Shown: positions 27,454 through 36,349 of the stretch, in pieces
Layout of the letters: each line of letters begins with the position of its first letter
How positions within the stretch are numbered: position 1 is the first letter of the stretch
Assembly (NCBI GenBank): GCA_017633985.1
Contig: JAGBOF010000003.1
Location: forward strand, 1 to 64,000
DNA from: Bacteroidales bacterium
GTDB taxonomy: Bacteria > Bacteroidota > Bacteroidia > Bacteroidales > P3
DNA: 64,000 bases
Direction of reading: 5' to 3'
The notes under the pieces: generated by a model
Databases searched by the model: none
What the model was told of the DNA's origin: nothing
Seen by the model: the letters and a program-made list of their open reading frames with translations, nothing else
Translations under genes and position numbers: made by a program

Positions 27454-28083
27454 ATGGAATATAAAGAGAAAATAATGGAAGAGTTTATGCGGCAGTTCAT
27501 TCAAAAGGACTGTAAGGATATTAAGGTGGACAATATCGCCGAAAATCTTGGCATAAGCAAACGTACGCTTTATGAAATCTTTCCTTCCAAAGACGAAATG
27601 ATAAAACAAACCCTTTATTACTACCAAACCGAAAACCAAAACAAACTTTTAGCCATAAGAAACGAAGAAGAAAATCCTTTGATTCAGATATTGAAGACTT
27701 GTTTTGCCATAATAGACAATGCAAACCAAATAAGCGTTGCACGGCTTTTCAATCTAAAAAAACAATATCCCGAAATAGCGTGTGAATTGATAGGAATGCA
27801 TGCGCAGTTTATGAAAGACGTTATGCTTACATCGTACAAAAACGCACAAAACGAAGGCTTTATTTTCCCTGAAGTGGAACCTGAATTCTTATTGGCGCTT
27901 TTGGTAAGCGGCGAAAAGGATCCCAGACAAAGAACATTCTCTTTTATGGGCAAAGAATTCGATATTATGAGGCTTTTCGCAGCGCATCTTTTCACTATAA
28001 TAAGGGGTGTGGCGACTTTGAAAGGCGTTGAAGTTTGTGATAAGTATTATTACACGGTATTAAAAGACAAAATAGAAAGATAA
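27454..28083 (+). CDS. TetR/AcrR family transcriptional regulator
   Basis: A 209-residue regulator. The N-terminal helix-turn-helix is visible as VDNIAENLGISKRTLYEIFPSKDEMIKQTL (about residues 28-57). The C-terminal ligand domain is variable and helical. A GA-rich ribosome site (AGAGGAAG) precedes ATG 27454. It is the first gene of an operon with TolC, adaptor, RND pump and P-II-like genes, 38 bp before tolC, so it probably represses that operon in response to a pump substrate. Confidence 0.9.
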   Translation: MEYKEKIMEEFMRQFIQKDCKDIKVDNIAENLGISKRTLYEIFPSKDEMIKQTLYYYQTENQNKLLAIRNEEENPLIQILKTCFAIIDNANQISVARLFNLKKQYPEIACELIGMHAQFMKDVMLTSYKNAQNEGFIFPEVEPEFLLALLVSGEKDPRQRTFSFMGKEFDIMRLFAAHLFTIIRGVATLKGVEVCDKYYYTVLKDKIER

Positions 28084-28120
28084 TTTTAATTAACAATATA
28101 AAAACAACAAGAAAAAAGAA

Positions 28121-29482
28121 ATGAAGAAAAGAACTAAAATCATCAGTTACTTATTTCTTTCCTTGAGTGTGGTAAGTGCATGGAGCCTTAAAGCTCAAAA
28201 TACGGCTGAAACATCAGGCGGAGTTTTGCGTCTGGATTTAAAATCAGCCCTTAACATTGCACACGACAACAACCCTACGCTTAAAATTGCGGATTTGGAA
28301 ATCCAAAGGGTTGATTACTCAAAGAAAGAAACTCTCGGCAACCTTCTTCCGAGTGTTTCGGCAAGCGGTCAGTACACCAACAACATTATGAAAAGCGTAA
28401 TGTTTATGCCTGCCAGCATGTCGGCTGCTTTCGGCGGTAAATCCTACATGGAAATCGGTTACAAAAACTCTTATACGGGTACAGTATCCGCTCAAATGCC
28501 GCTTGTAAACTTTTCACTTTGGGAATCCATTAAATCAAAACAAACCGACATAGATTTGATTCTTGAAAAGGCGCATTCCTCCGATATTGACATGACTAAA
28601 CAGGTCAAAGATGCATATTACAGCGTTCTGTTGGCTAATGCTTCTTTAAAAGTATTGAAACAAAGTATTGACAATGCCAACGAAACCCTTAAGTTCACCA
28701 AAACGGCATACGAACACGGAGTTACAAGTGAATATGACTACTTAAGGGCACAAGTACAAGTCAATAACCTTAACCCGACATACATTCAGGCTAAAAACGG
28801 CGTGGAATTGGCAATGCTTCAACTGAAGATGCTTTTGTCTTTGCCTGAATCACAGGAAGTGGAAGTAACCGAAACATTGCAAGACTATGAAAACAACGTT
28901 TCTTTACTCAACGAATTCCAATCAAACCGTTCTTTAGCGGAAAATACCGAATTAAGACAGTTGGATTTGAATATAGCATCAATGCAACATAACCTTAAGA
29001 TGGTTAAATATCAACACTTACCGTCTTTGGCAGCCTTCGGACAATATTCTTATTTGACTCAATCGGAAGATTTTAAGATTTCCGATTACAAATGGGTGTC
29101 TTCGGCTCTTGTAGGTGTTACGTTAAGTATTCCTATCTTCAACGGCAATACCATAATCAACCAGCAAAAGCAAGTGGAAATAGGTTTAAAGGAATTGCAA
29201 TTGCAAAGAGATTACGTTAAAGACGGAATGAATCTTCAAATAGAGAGTGCTCTGAAAAGCATGAATGCAGCTAAAGAACAATTGGCGGTCAATAAAGAAG
29301 CCATTGCGCAGGCTGAAAGAGGTTATGACATAGCTAAGGTGCGTTACAACACAGGTTCGGGAACTATATTGGAACTTAACGACAGTGAATTGGCATTGAC
29401 ACAAAGCCGTTTGAATTATCAGCAGGCTCTTTACGATTATCTGTCAGCCCAAGCTAATTACGAAAAAGTCCTTGGCAGGTAG
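28121..29482 (+). CDS. TolC-family outer-membrane efflux protein
   Basis: 453 residues with a signal peptide (ISYLFLSLSVVSAWSLKAQ) and two OEP repeats: LDLKSALNIAHDNNPTLKIADLEI, then RSLAENTELRQLDLNIASMQ. The helical hairpins are rich in coiled-coil pattern, and the C-terminal half has the usual YNTGSGTILELNDSELALTQSRLNY. It forms the outer-membrane trimeric channel of the tripartite pump encoded by the next two genes. The stop is TAG, which shows that TAG is used normally in this genome. Confidence 0.93.
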   Translation: MKKRTKIISYLFLSLSVVSAWSLKAQNTAETSGGVLRLDLKSALNIAHDNNPTLKIADLEIQRVDYSKKETLGNLLPSVSASGQYTNNIMKSVMFMPASMSAAFGGKSYMEIGYKNSYTGTVSAQMPLVNFSLWESIKSKQTDIDLILEKAHSSDIDMTKQVKDAYYSVLLANASLKVLKQSIDNANETLKFTKTAYEHGVTSEYDYLRAQVQVNNLNPTYIQAKNGVELAMLQLKMLLSLPESQEVEVTETLQDYENNVSLLNEFQSNRSLAENTELRQLDLNIASMQHNLKMVKYQHLPSLAAFGQYSYLTQSEDFKISDYKWVSSALVGVTLSIPIFNGNTIINQQKQVEIGLKELQLQRDYVKDGMNLQIESALKSMNAAKEQLAVNKEAIAQAERGYDIAKVRYNTGSGTILELNDSELALTQSRLNYQQALYDYLSAQANYEKVLGR

Positions 29483-29559
29483 CACCTGCAGGCAATAGTA
29501 AATACTTGTTTTAAAAGAAGTGTATATATTAATAAGGTAATAAAAAACATAAAAATAAA

Positions 29560-30582
29560 ATGAATAAAAGATTTGCAAAAATATTGTTGGCAGCAGGATT
29601 ATTGACATTCGCATTTACTTCCTGCACAAAGGACAACAAACAAGCGGAGACTAAAAAAGATGACGCAGTTAAAGTACAGGCAGAACAGGTATCACAACAG
29701 GAGATAGACCAAATATATGAATTTACCTCCACCATTGAGCCTATGTACAAGAATTACATTTCCTCCGCAGGCGGAACCCGTATTGAAAAAATATTTGTAG
29801 AAGTAGGCGACCGCGTTACTAAAGGTCAGACATTGGTACGCATGGAAAGCACGAACGTTGCTACAGCCCAGACACAGTTAGACAACCTTGGCGTTGAATT
29901 GGCACGTGTTAAGGCATTGTATCAATCAGGCGGCGCAAGCAAACAACAAGTTGATCAATTGCAGACACAATACGATGTAGCAAAGAAAAACATTGCCAAT
30001 CTTAAAGAGAATATAACCCTTACCTCTCCTATAAGCGGAGTTGTGACAATGAGAAACTTCGACAACGGTGACGTTGCGGGTTCATCCCCTATACTTCAGG
30101 TTATGCAGATATCACCTGTTAAATTGAAATTCTCAATAAACGAAAGTTTCTATTCAAAAGTTAAGTTAGGAATGTCCGTCAAAGCTAAAGTGGAAGTATT
30201 CGGCGACGAAGAATTTGCAGGAAAGATTACTTTAATCTCCCCTACTATTGATGCTGCATCAAGAACTTTCTATGTAGAAGCACAGTTCACCAATGCAAAT
30301 CAGAAATTGCGTCCGGGAATGTTCGGCCGTGCAGAATTAAATTTAGGCCGTGCCAACACGATTCTTATTTCCGACAAAGCCGTTGTTAAGCAAAACGGAA
30401 CAAACGACAAATATGCTTACGTAGTTAAAGATGACAACACCGTTGAATACCGTCAGATAACTTTGGGCAGACGTTTCAATGACAAGTATGCCGTATTGGA
30501 CGGATTAAATGCAGGAGAAAGAGTTGTCGTTTCCGACTACACTAAATTGAAACAAGGTGCTAAAATCACCGTTGTTAAATAA
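29560..30582 (+). CDS. RND efflux periplasmic adaptor (membrane fusion) lipoprotein
   Basis: 340 residues with a lipoprotein signal (AAGLLTFAFTSCTKDNK). A short alpha-helical hairpin (AQTQLDNLGVELARVKALYQ) sits between two lipoyl halves (EKIFVEVGDRVTKGQTLVRM and ITLTSPISGVVTMRN), followed by the beta-barrel and membrane-proximal domains (AASRTFYVEAQFTN, LRPGMFGRAEL). It links the inner-membrane RND pump to the TolC-like channel and sits between their genes in the operon. Confidence 0.93.
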   Translation: MNKRFAKILLAAGLLTFAFTSCTKDNKQAETKKDDAVKVQAEQVSQQEIDQIYEFTSTIEPMYKNYISSAGGTRIEKIFVEVGDRVTKGQTLVRMESTNVATAQTQLDNLGVELARVKALYQSGGASKQQVDQLQTQYDVAKKNIANLKENITLTSPISGVVTMRNFDNGDVAGSSPILQVMQISPVKLKFSINESFYSKVKLGMSVKAKVEVFGDEEFAGKITLISPTIDAASRTFYVEAQFTNANQKLRPGMFGRAELNLGRANTILISDKAVVKQNGTNDKYAYVVKDDNTVEYRQITLGRRFNDKYAVLDGLNAGERVVVSDYTKLKQGAKITVVK

Positions 30583-30626
30583 AATGTTTTCTTTATATAT
30601 AAATAATGTAAAAACATCGGAAAGTT

Positions 30627-33600
30627 ATGAGTGTTTATGAATCATCGGTAAAGCGTCCCGTGTTAGTGTCCATTGCTTTTATAGCAGTGATGATCATGGG
30701 TATCTTTTCCTACAGCAAATTGAGCATAGACCTGTTGCCTGACTTTGATATGAATATGGCAATGGTGTTTGTTACCTATCCTAATGCCAGTGCGGAGGAC
30801 GTAGAAAATAACGTTACCAAAATATTGGAATCTTCTCTTTCAACAGTCAATGATTTGAAGAAACTGACTTCAACATCCAAAGACAACGTTGCCATTGTTA
30901 CCGTAGAAGTTAACTGGGGTACTGACTTGGATGCAGCGGTCAATGACATGCGAGACAAGCTCGAGCTCGTCAAGATGGCACTTCCTGACGGTTGTTCTTC
31001 GCCTATGATCTTTAAATTATCAACGGACATGATGCCTGTTGTGATTTATTCGGTTGATGCGAAAGAATCGTTGGCTGCGTTGTATAAAATATTGGATGAT
31101 AACATGTCCAATCCTTTGCAACGTATAGAAGGTGTCGGCAGTGTGGCTATCAGCGGTGCTCCTCAAAGGGAAATCGTCGCTTTGGTAGACCCTAACAAGA
31201 TGGAAGCTTACAATCTGACGGTTGAAACAATAGGTAACCGCATTGCAGCGGAAAACCTTAACATGCCTGCAGGTAAATATTACATAGGAAACGAAAGTTA
31301 CACCCTGCGTATCGAAGGAGAATACAAGGAAAGCGAACCGCTAAACGATATAGTCGTTGCTAACTATAACGGCGGTCCTATTTACATGCGCGATATTGCA
31401 ACCGTAAGAGACTCTTTGCAGGAAAAAGTGCAGGAGAGTTACATCAACGGAAAGCAAGGTGCAATGGTTGTGGTTTCCAAACAAAACGGAGCGAACTCTG
31501 TTGAAGTAGTAAAGAAGATTAACGAGAAGATGCCGACAATAAAGAAGAATTTACCTCCTGACATTCAGATAACGGAGATAATGAATTCAACGGATAACAT
31601 CATCAACTCGGTAAACTCTTTGAAAGAAACCATTATCCTGGCATTTGTATTCGTTATCGTCGTTATCATGTTCTTCTTGGGACAATGGCGTGCGGCACTT
31701 ATCGTAATTATCACTATCCCTGTTTCTCTAATCGGAGCATTTATCTATTTGTTTGCGACAGGCAATACATTGAACATTATTACCATGTCGGCATTGAGTA
31801 TCTCCATCGGTATGGTTGTCGATGACGCCATAGTTGTTATGGAAAACGTTACCAAGCATATCGAAAGAGGTGCACGTCCGCGTGAAGCCGCTATCTACGG
31901 AACCAATGAGGTGGCAACAGCTGTCGTAGCTTCTACCCTGACACTTATTGCCGTGTTCTTCCCGTTCACAATGTTAAGCGGTATGGCAGGTATTATGTTT
32001 AAACAATTAGGTTGGATGATGTGTATTATCATGGTTGTGTCCATTATATGCGCATTAACCTTGACGCCTATGCTTTGCTCTATAATATATAAACGTAAGG
32101 TTATAAACAAAAACCAACAGAAAGAAGAAAAAGTAACTGTTATCAAACGCTTCGGCAACTCTATCCAAAGATTTCTTGATAAGGTTGATAACGGATATGA
32201 AAGAATTCTGTCATGGTGCGTTAATCACAAACCGACCACTATCATTGCTGCAATAATTATATTCTTCGGCTCATTGCTGCTGTTGAAATTCATAGGTACT
32301 GACTTTATTCCTCGTTCGGATAACGCACAAATATCCGGTAGTATCGAACTTCCTGCAGGTGCAAGTGTAGAAAGAAGTAAAGTTATTGCGGAACGTTTCT
32401 ACAAATACGCACGTGCTAACTTCCCTGAACTAAAAAATATGACTTATACGGTAGGTACTCCGTCAGATGACGAAAGTAACTCATGGTCTTTGATGCAAAC
32501 TTCGGGTGATAACTACATTTCTTTCCGTATGAAGTTTGTTGACATTGCCGACCGTAAGAGAGATATTTACGAAATATCAGATCTTTTGCGTGATGAGCTT
32601 GCTACTTACCCTGAAATATCAAAATCCACGGTTACTGCGGGAGGTCAGCAAGGCGGTATGACAGGCGGTTCAACTGTTGAAGTACATATTTTCGGTTATG
32701 ACTTTGAAACGACAACCAACCTTGCAAATCAATACAAGGAAAAGATGTCTAAAGTTGACGGATTGAAAGATATAACTATTTCGCGTAAAGATTACACTCC
32801 GCAAATCAATATAGATTTTGACAGGGAGAAACTTGCCGAAAACGGATTGAGCGTTGCAACGGCTTCAACCTTTGTCCGTAACCGTATGAACGGTATGACG
32901 GCATCTTTGTTCCGTGAAGACGGAGAAGAATACAATATTAAGGTACGCTATGCCGAACAATTCCGCCAGAGTGTGGAAGATATAGAAAACATTACCTTAT
33001 ATTCTTCCGCAGGCAAACCTATTAAACTTTCCGAAGTCGCTAAAGTAGTGGAGACTTTCGCACCTCCTCAAATTGAGCGTCAGGACCGTGAACGTATAGT
33101 AAAGGTTACGGCAACTCTTTCGGGAACTACTATCGACAAAGCCAAAGCTGCAATAGATCAAATCACAGATGAAATGACTATTCCGTCAAGTATCGGTATT
33201 GAAATCGGAGGTAGCGTTGAAGACCAGCAGGATACATTCGGTGATATAGGCTTATTGGGACTTATAATCATAATCTTGGTTTATTCTGTTATGGCAGGAC
33301 AGTTCGAAAGCTTCCGTTCACCGTTTATAATCATGTTCTCCATACCGTTCGCATTGACGGGAATGTTCTTGGGCATCTGGATAACGGGCGGAACACTTAA
33401 CATGATGTCCTTAATAGGTGCCATAATGTTGATAGGTATCGTTGTTAAAAACGGTATCGTGCTTGTGGACTACATAAACCTTAACCGCGAAAGAGGAATG
33501 AGCATTGTCAATTCCATAGTATTGGGCGGTAAATCACGTTTGCGTCCTGTACTTATGACAACTGCGACAACCGTTTTGGGTATGTTGCCTATGGCTATAG

Positions 33601-33779
33601 GAATAGGCGAAGGCAGTGAAATGTGGCAGCCTATGGGTGTAGTAATCGTCTTCGGTTTGACTATATCTACGCTTGTTACCTTGGTACTTATCCCTACTAT
33701 CTACGGTTCATTCGCAGCCGGCAAACTGAAACGCGAAAGAAAGAATTTTAAACGTAATTTAAGAAAGGAGAATGCATAA
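30627..33779 (+). CDS. RND multidrug efflux pump (HAE family, AcrB-like)
   Basis: A 1050-residue inner-membrane transporter of full RND length. TM1 is near the N-terminus (RPVLVSIAFIAVMIMGIFSY). The proton-relay aspartates are in MVVDDAIVVMEN (TM4), and the second half repeats the fold with GAIMLIGIVVKNGIVLVDYI. Two large periplasmic loops carry the porter and docking domains. It exports amphiphilic drugs, bile salts or similar compounds using the proton gradient. Its stop overlaps the start of the P-II-like gene by 1 bp. Confidence 0.95.
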   Translation: MSVYESSVKRPVLVSIAFIAVMIMGIFSYSKLSIDLLPDFDMNMAMVFVTYPNASAEDVENNVTKILESSLSTVNDLKKLTSTSKDNVAIVTVEVNWGTDLDAAVNDMRDKLELVKMALPDGCSSPMIFKLSTDMMPVVIYSVDAKESLAALYKILDDNMSNPLQRIEGVGSVAISGAPQREIVALVDPNKMEAYNLTVETIGNRIAAENLNMPAGKYYIGNESYTLRIEGEYKESEPLNDIVVANYNGGPIYMRDIATVRDSLQEKVQESYINGKQGAMVVVSKQNGANSVEVVKKINEKMPTIKKNLPPDIQITEIMNSTDNIINSVNSLKETIILAFVFVIVVIMFFLGQWRAALIVIITIPVSLIGAFIYLFATGNTLNIITMSALSISIGMVVDDAIVVMENVTKHIERGARPREAAIYGTNEVATAVVASTLTLIAVFFPFTMLSGMAGIMFKQLGWMMCIIMVVSIICALTLTPMLCSIIYKRKVINKNQQKEEKVTVIKRFGNSIQRFLDKVDNGYERILSWCVNHKPTTIIAAIIIFFGSLLLLKFIGTDFIPRSDNAQISGSIELPAGASVERSKVIAERFYKYARANFPELKNMTYTVGTPSDDESNSWSLMQTSGDNYISFRMKFVDIADRKRDIYEISDLLRDELATYPEISKSTVTAGGQQGGMTGGSTVEVHIFGYDFETTTNLANQYKEKMSKVDGLKDITISRKDYTPQINIDFDREKLAENGLSVATASTFVRNRMNGMTASLFREDGEEYNIKVRYAEQFRQSVEDIENITLYSSAGKPIKLSEVAKVVETFAPPQIERQDRERIVKVTATLSGTTIDKAKAAIDQITDEMTIPSSIGIEIGGSVEDQQDTFGDIGLLGLIIIILVYSVMAGQFESFRSPFIIMFSIPFALTGMFLGIWITGGTLNMMSLIGAIMLIGIVVKNGIVLVDYINLNRERGMSIVNSIVLGGKSRLRPVLMTTATTVLGMLPMAIGIGEGSEMWQPMGVVIVFGLTISTLVTLVLIPTIYGSFAAGKLKRERKNFKRNLRKENA

Positions 33780-34069
33780 TGAAAGCGGCATTTATAGCAT
33801 ATAATCAAGCCTTTGTTGAGGAAGTGGAGCAAATTCTCCACCAATTAAACGTCAGAGGTTATACTAAATGGGAAGATGTTAAAGGAAGGGGAACTAAAAA
33901 CGGCGAACCGCACTTGGGATCCCACGCTTGGCCGAGCAAAAACATGGCAACGCTTTGCGTAGTTGATGACAACATCGCACCTATACTGAAAAAGAGAATA
34001 CAGGCATTGGATAACAGTGCACCCGAACAGGGTTTGAGAGTATTCTTTTGGGATATAATTGACGTGTAA
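33779..34069 (+). CDS. P-II-like small protein coupled to the RND pump
   Basis: A 96-residue cytoplasmic protein with a ferredoxin-like pattern as in the nitrogen-regulatory P-II superfamily: MKAAFIAYNQAFVEEVEQIL, VRGYTKWEDVKGRG, and TLCVVDDNIAPILKKRI. It lacks the T-loop tyrosine region of classical GlnB. Homologues sit behind RND pumps in many Bacteroidota (from memory). The 1-bp overlap (TAATG) means translational coupling, so it may sense a ligand or bind the pump; that role is inference. Confidence 0.75.
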   Translation: MKAAFIAYNQAFVEEVEQILHQLNVRGYTKWEDVKGRGTKNGEPHLGSHAWPSKNMATLCVVDDNIAPILKKRIQALDNSAPEQGLRVFFWDIIDV

Positions 34070-34110
34070 GAAGAGAATAAAAATTCGTTTTCATAAATTG
34101 TTGTTTTTGG

Positions 34111-34148
34111 GGAGCGGACGGATTAACCGTTTGCTCCTTTTGTTTGTT
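34111..34148 (+). terminator. Intrinsic terminator of the RND operon
   Basis: GGAGCGGACGG pairs with CCGTTTGCTCC (G-T wobbles in the centre) and is followed by TTTTGTTTG, 41 bp after the P-II-like stop. Confidence 0.75.
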
Positions 34149-34225
34149 TAAGATGTCATTTAACTTCTCTAAAACACTATTTCATCTGCGCTTTACGGGC
34201 GGAAATTGATGCCTTATCATGATTT

Positions 34226-34340
34226 GCTGCCGCCCCGTGCCGTATTATTTCTGAAAAAACTATTTTTTTACCCTAAAAAAACTGTTTTTTTGACCCGAAA
34301 AAACTGTTTTTTTCAAATTAATACGGCACGGGGCGGCAGC
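34226..34340 (+). repeat. Phased A/T-tract inverted-repeat element, copy D (perfect arms)
   Basis: A 115-bp copy with perfect 22-bp inverted arms: GCTGCCGCCCCGTGCCGT plus ATTA at the left, and the exact complement at 34319-34340. Modules are A6-CTA-T7, A7-CTG-T7 and A6-CTG-T7 with spacers accct and gacccg. It lies between the RND operon and mutA. Confidence 0.88.
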
Positions 34341-34389
34341 AAAATGCAGGAAAATTCGGTTATTTCATTGCATTTATAATTTTTTTTCA

Positions 34390-34397
34390 TATATTTG
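34390..34397 (+). promoter_or_regulatory. -7 promoter box TATATTTG of mutA
   Basis: TATATTTGC, 31 bp before the mutA ATG. Confidence 0.55.
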
Positions 34398-34428
34398 CAA
34401 GTTGAAAGAAATAAAAAACACTTAAAAT

Positions 34429-36285
34429 ATGGCATACGATAAGTTATTTACCGAATTCCCGGAGGTTACGACCGAGCAATGGGAAGCCGCAATAGAGAAA
34501 GACCTCAAAGGTGCGGACTATGACAAAAAACTTATATGGAAAACGATAGAGGGCTTTAATGTCAAGCCTTATTACAGGGCTGTTGATTTGCAGGGCTTGG
34601 AATATCTGGAAAACAATCCCGATGAAAAACCTTTCGTTAGAGGACATCACAAAAACAATAACGAATGGGAAATCCGTATGGATATGGATTGCGAAGATTT
34701 GAAGGCTCAAAACGAAATTGCTTTGGAATGTCTGGAACGCGGAGTGAATTCCGTAGGCTTCAATGCGAAGAACGTCCAAAGCGAAGAGGACTTAAAAATT
34801 CTTCTTAACGGTATTTATCCCGAATATATCAGGATTAATTTTCTTAAATCGCGCAATTTCCTGAATCTTCTGAAGATTTTCGTTGCTTATTGTAAGAATA
34901 ATAACATTGATTGCGCAAAGGTAAAGGGCAGTTTGAACTTCGATTCTTATTTTTATGCACTTAAACACGGTAAATTCTACGGTTCGAACAAGGAAAACAT
35001 GGACGAAGCCGCAGAAATCATGAAATATGCAAAAGAAAACCTGCCTTTGTTTAAGACAATCACCGTTAACGGCAATATTTTCTCCAATGCGGGCAGTAAT
35101 ATCTCGCAGGAATTGGGATTTTCACTTGCAATGGCAAATGAATATCTGTACAACATGACCGAAAGAGGCATATCGGCGGAAGATTGCGTGGAAAGAATGA
35201 TGTTTTCTTTCGCAACGGGCAGCACATACTTCATGGAAATAGCAAAAATACGTGCATGCAGATTGCTTTGGTCCAACATTGCAGGACAATATTCGCAGGA
35301 TGACAGGGCGGCAAAGATATTCATTCATTGCGAAGACACTAAATATAACAAAACGGTGTTTGATGCATACGTTAATATGCTGCGTACAACTACCGAAACG
35401 ATGTCTGCCGTTGTCGGTGGGGCTGACAGTATAGCGGTTATGCCGTTTGACGTAGCTTTTAAGCAAAGTGATGAATTTTCACGGCGAATTGCGGTAAACC
35501 AGCAGATACTTCTGAAAGAGGAATCGTATCTTGATAAGATTGTAGACCCATCCGCAGGAAGTTATTACATAGAAACACTTACCAAAAACATAGCTGAAAA
35601 AGCTTGGGAGTTGTTTAAAGAAGTTGAAAAGCAAGGCGGTTACGAGCAGGCGGTAAGAAACGGATTTGTTCAGCAATCCGTCATGGCTACCGAGCAGTTA
35701 CGTGCCAAGGACGTGGCAAAACGTAAGACCGTTATAGTAGGCACGAATCAGTATCCGAATATTACCGAAAAGGAAGTGAAGATAGATAAGAATGAAACAT
35801 GTCCTTGCGAAAAGGAAACCGAGAAAGAATTTATGCCTTTGTGTCCTACGCGTGCTGCCAAACCGTTCGAAAAACTCCGCATAGATGTTATCAACGCCGA
35901 AAAGAAACCTAAAGTATTTAATCTGTTGTACGGCAACCTTGCAATGAGGAATGCCCGTCAGGGATTTTCGACTAATTTCTTCGGTGTGGCAGGTTATGAT
36001 ATTGTTTCAAAGCCTACGGACGACATAACGGCAGGTTGTGAAGATGCTTTGAAGGAAAATCCGGACATTGTGGTGCTTTGCTCTTCCGATGACGAATATC
36101 CTGAATTTGTTAAGGCAGCTCTGCCTGTTTTGAAGGGAAAAGTGCAACATATTATCGTAGCCGGCAATCCTGAAGATGCACTTAAAGAAGAATTCAACGC
36201 AATAGGTGTGACTGATTACATAAATGTACGCACCAATGCGTTAGACAGTTTAACTAAATATAACGATGCACTTTTGCATTGTTAA
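34429..36285 (+). CDS. mutA: Methylmalonyl-CoA mutase small (beta) subunit
   Basis: 618 residues, typical of MutA, the non-catalytic partner of the B12-dependent mutase that interconverts succinyl-CoA and (R)-methylmalonyl-CoA for propionate formation. The TIM-barrel mutase domain spans about 1-430 (EVTTEQWEAAIEKDLKGADY, VDPSAGSYYIETLT). The C-terminal domain (RQGFSTNFFGVAGYDIV) is a degenerate B12 fold without the DxHxxG cobalamin-binding motif, as expected for this subunit. Oddly, no mutB follows; the next gene is unrelated and a terminator intervenes. It has its own promoter at 34390. Confidence 0.92.
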   Translation: MAYDKLFTEFPEVTTEQWEAAIEKDLKGADYDKKLIWKTIEGFNVKPYYRAVDLQGLEYLENNPDEKPFVRGHHKNNNEWEIRMDMDCEDLKAQNEIALECLERGVNSVGFNAKNVQSEEDLKILLNGIYPEYIRINFLKSRNFLNLLKIFVAYCKNNNIDCAKVKGSLNFDSYFYALKHGKFYGSNKENMDEAAEIMKYAKENLPLFKTITVNGNIFSNAGSNISQELGFSLAMANEYLYNMTERGISAEDCVERMMFSFATGSTYFMEIAKIRACRLLWSNIAGQYSQDDRAAKIFIHCEDTKYNKTVFDAYVNMLRTTTETMSAVVGGADSIAVMPFDVAFKQSDEFSRRIAVNQQILLKEESYLDKIVDPSAGSYYIETLTKNIAEKAWELFKEVEKQGGYEQAVRNGFVQQSVMATEQLRAKDVAKRKTVIVGTNQYPNITEKEVKIDKNETCPCEKETEKEFMPLCPTRAAKPFEKLRIDVINAEKKPKVFNLLYGNLAMRNARQGFSTNFFGVAGYDIVSKPTDDITAGCEDALKENPDIVVLCSSDDEYPEFVKAALPVLKGKVQHIIVAGNPEDALKEEFNAIGVTDYINVRTNALDSLTKYNDALLHC

Positions 36286-36305
36286 GATTAAGAAATTTTT
36301 TCATT

Positions 36306-36337
36306 GAAGCCTGATGTCAAAATCGGGCTTCTTTTTT
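36306..36337 (+). terminator. Intrinsic terminator of mutA
   Basis: GAAGCC-T-GAT pairs with ATC-G-GGCTTC, followed by TTTTTT. The hairpin covers the ATG at 36314, which argues for the later start at 36350 for the next gene. Confidence 0.85.
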
Positions 36338-36349
36338 AAAAAACTTAAT

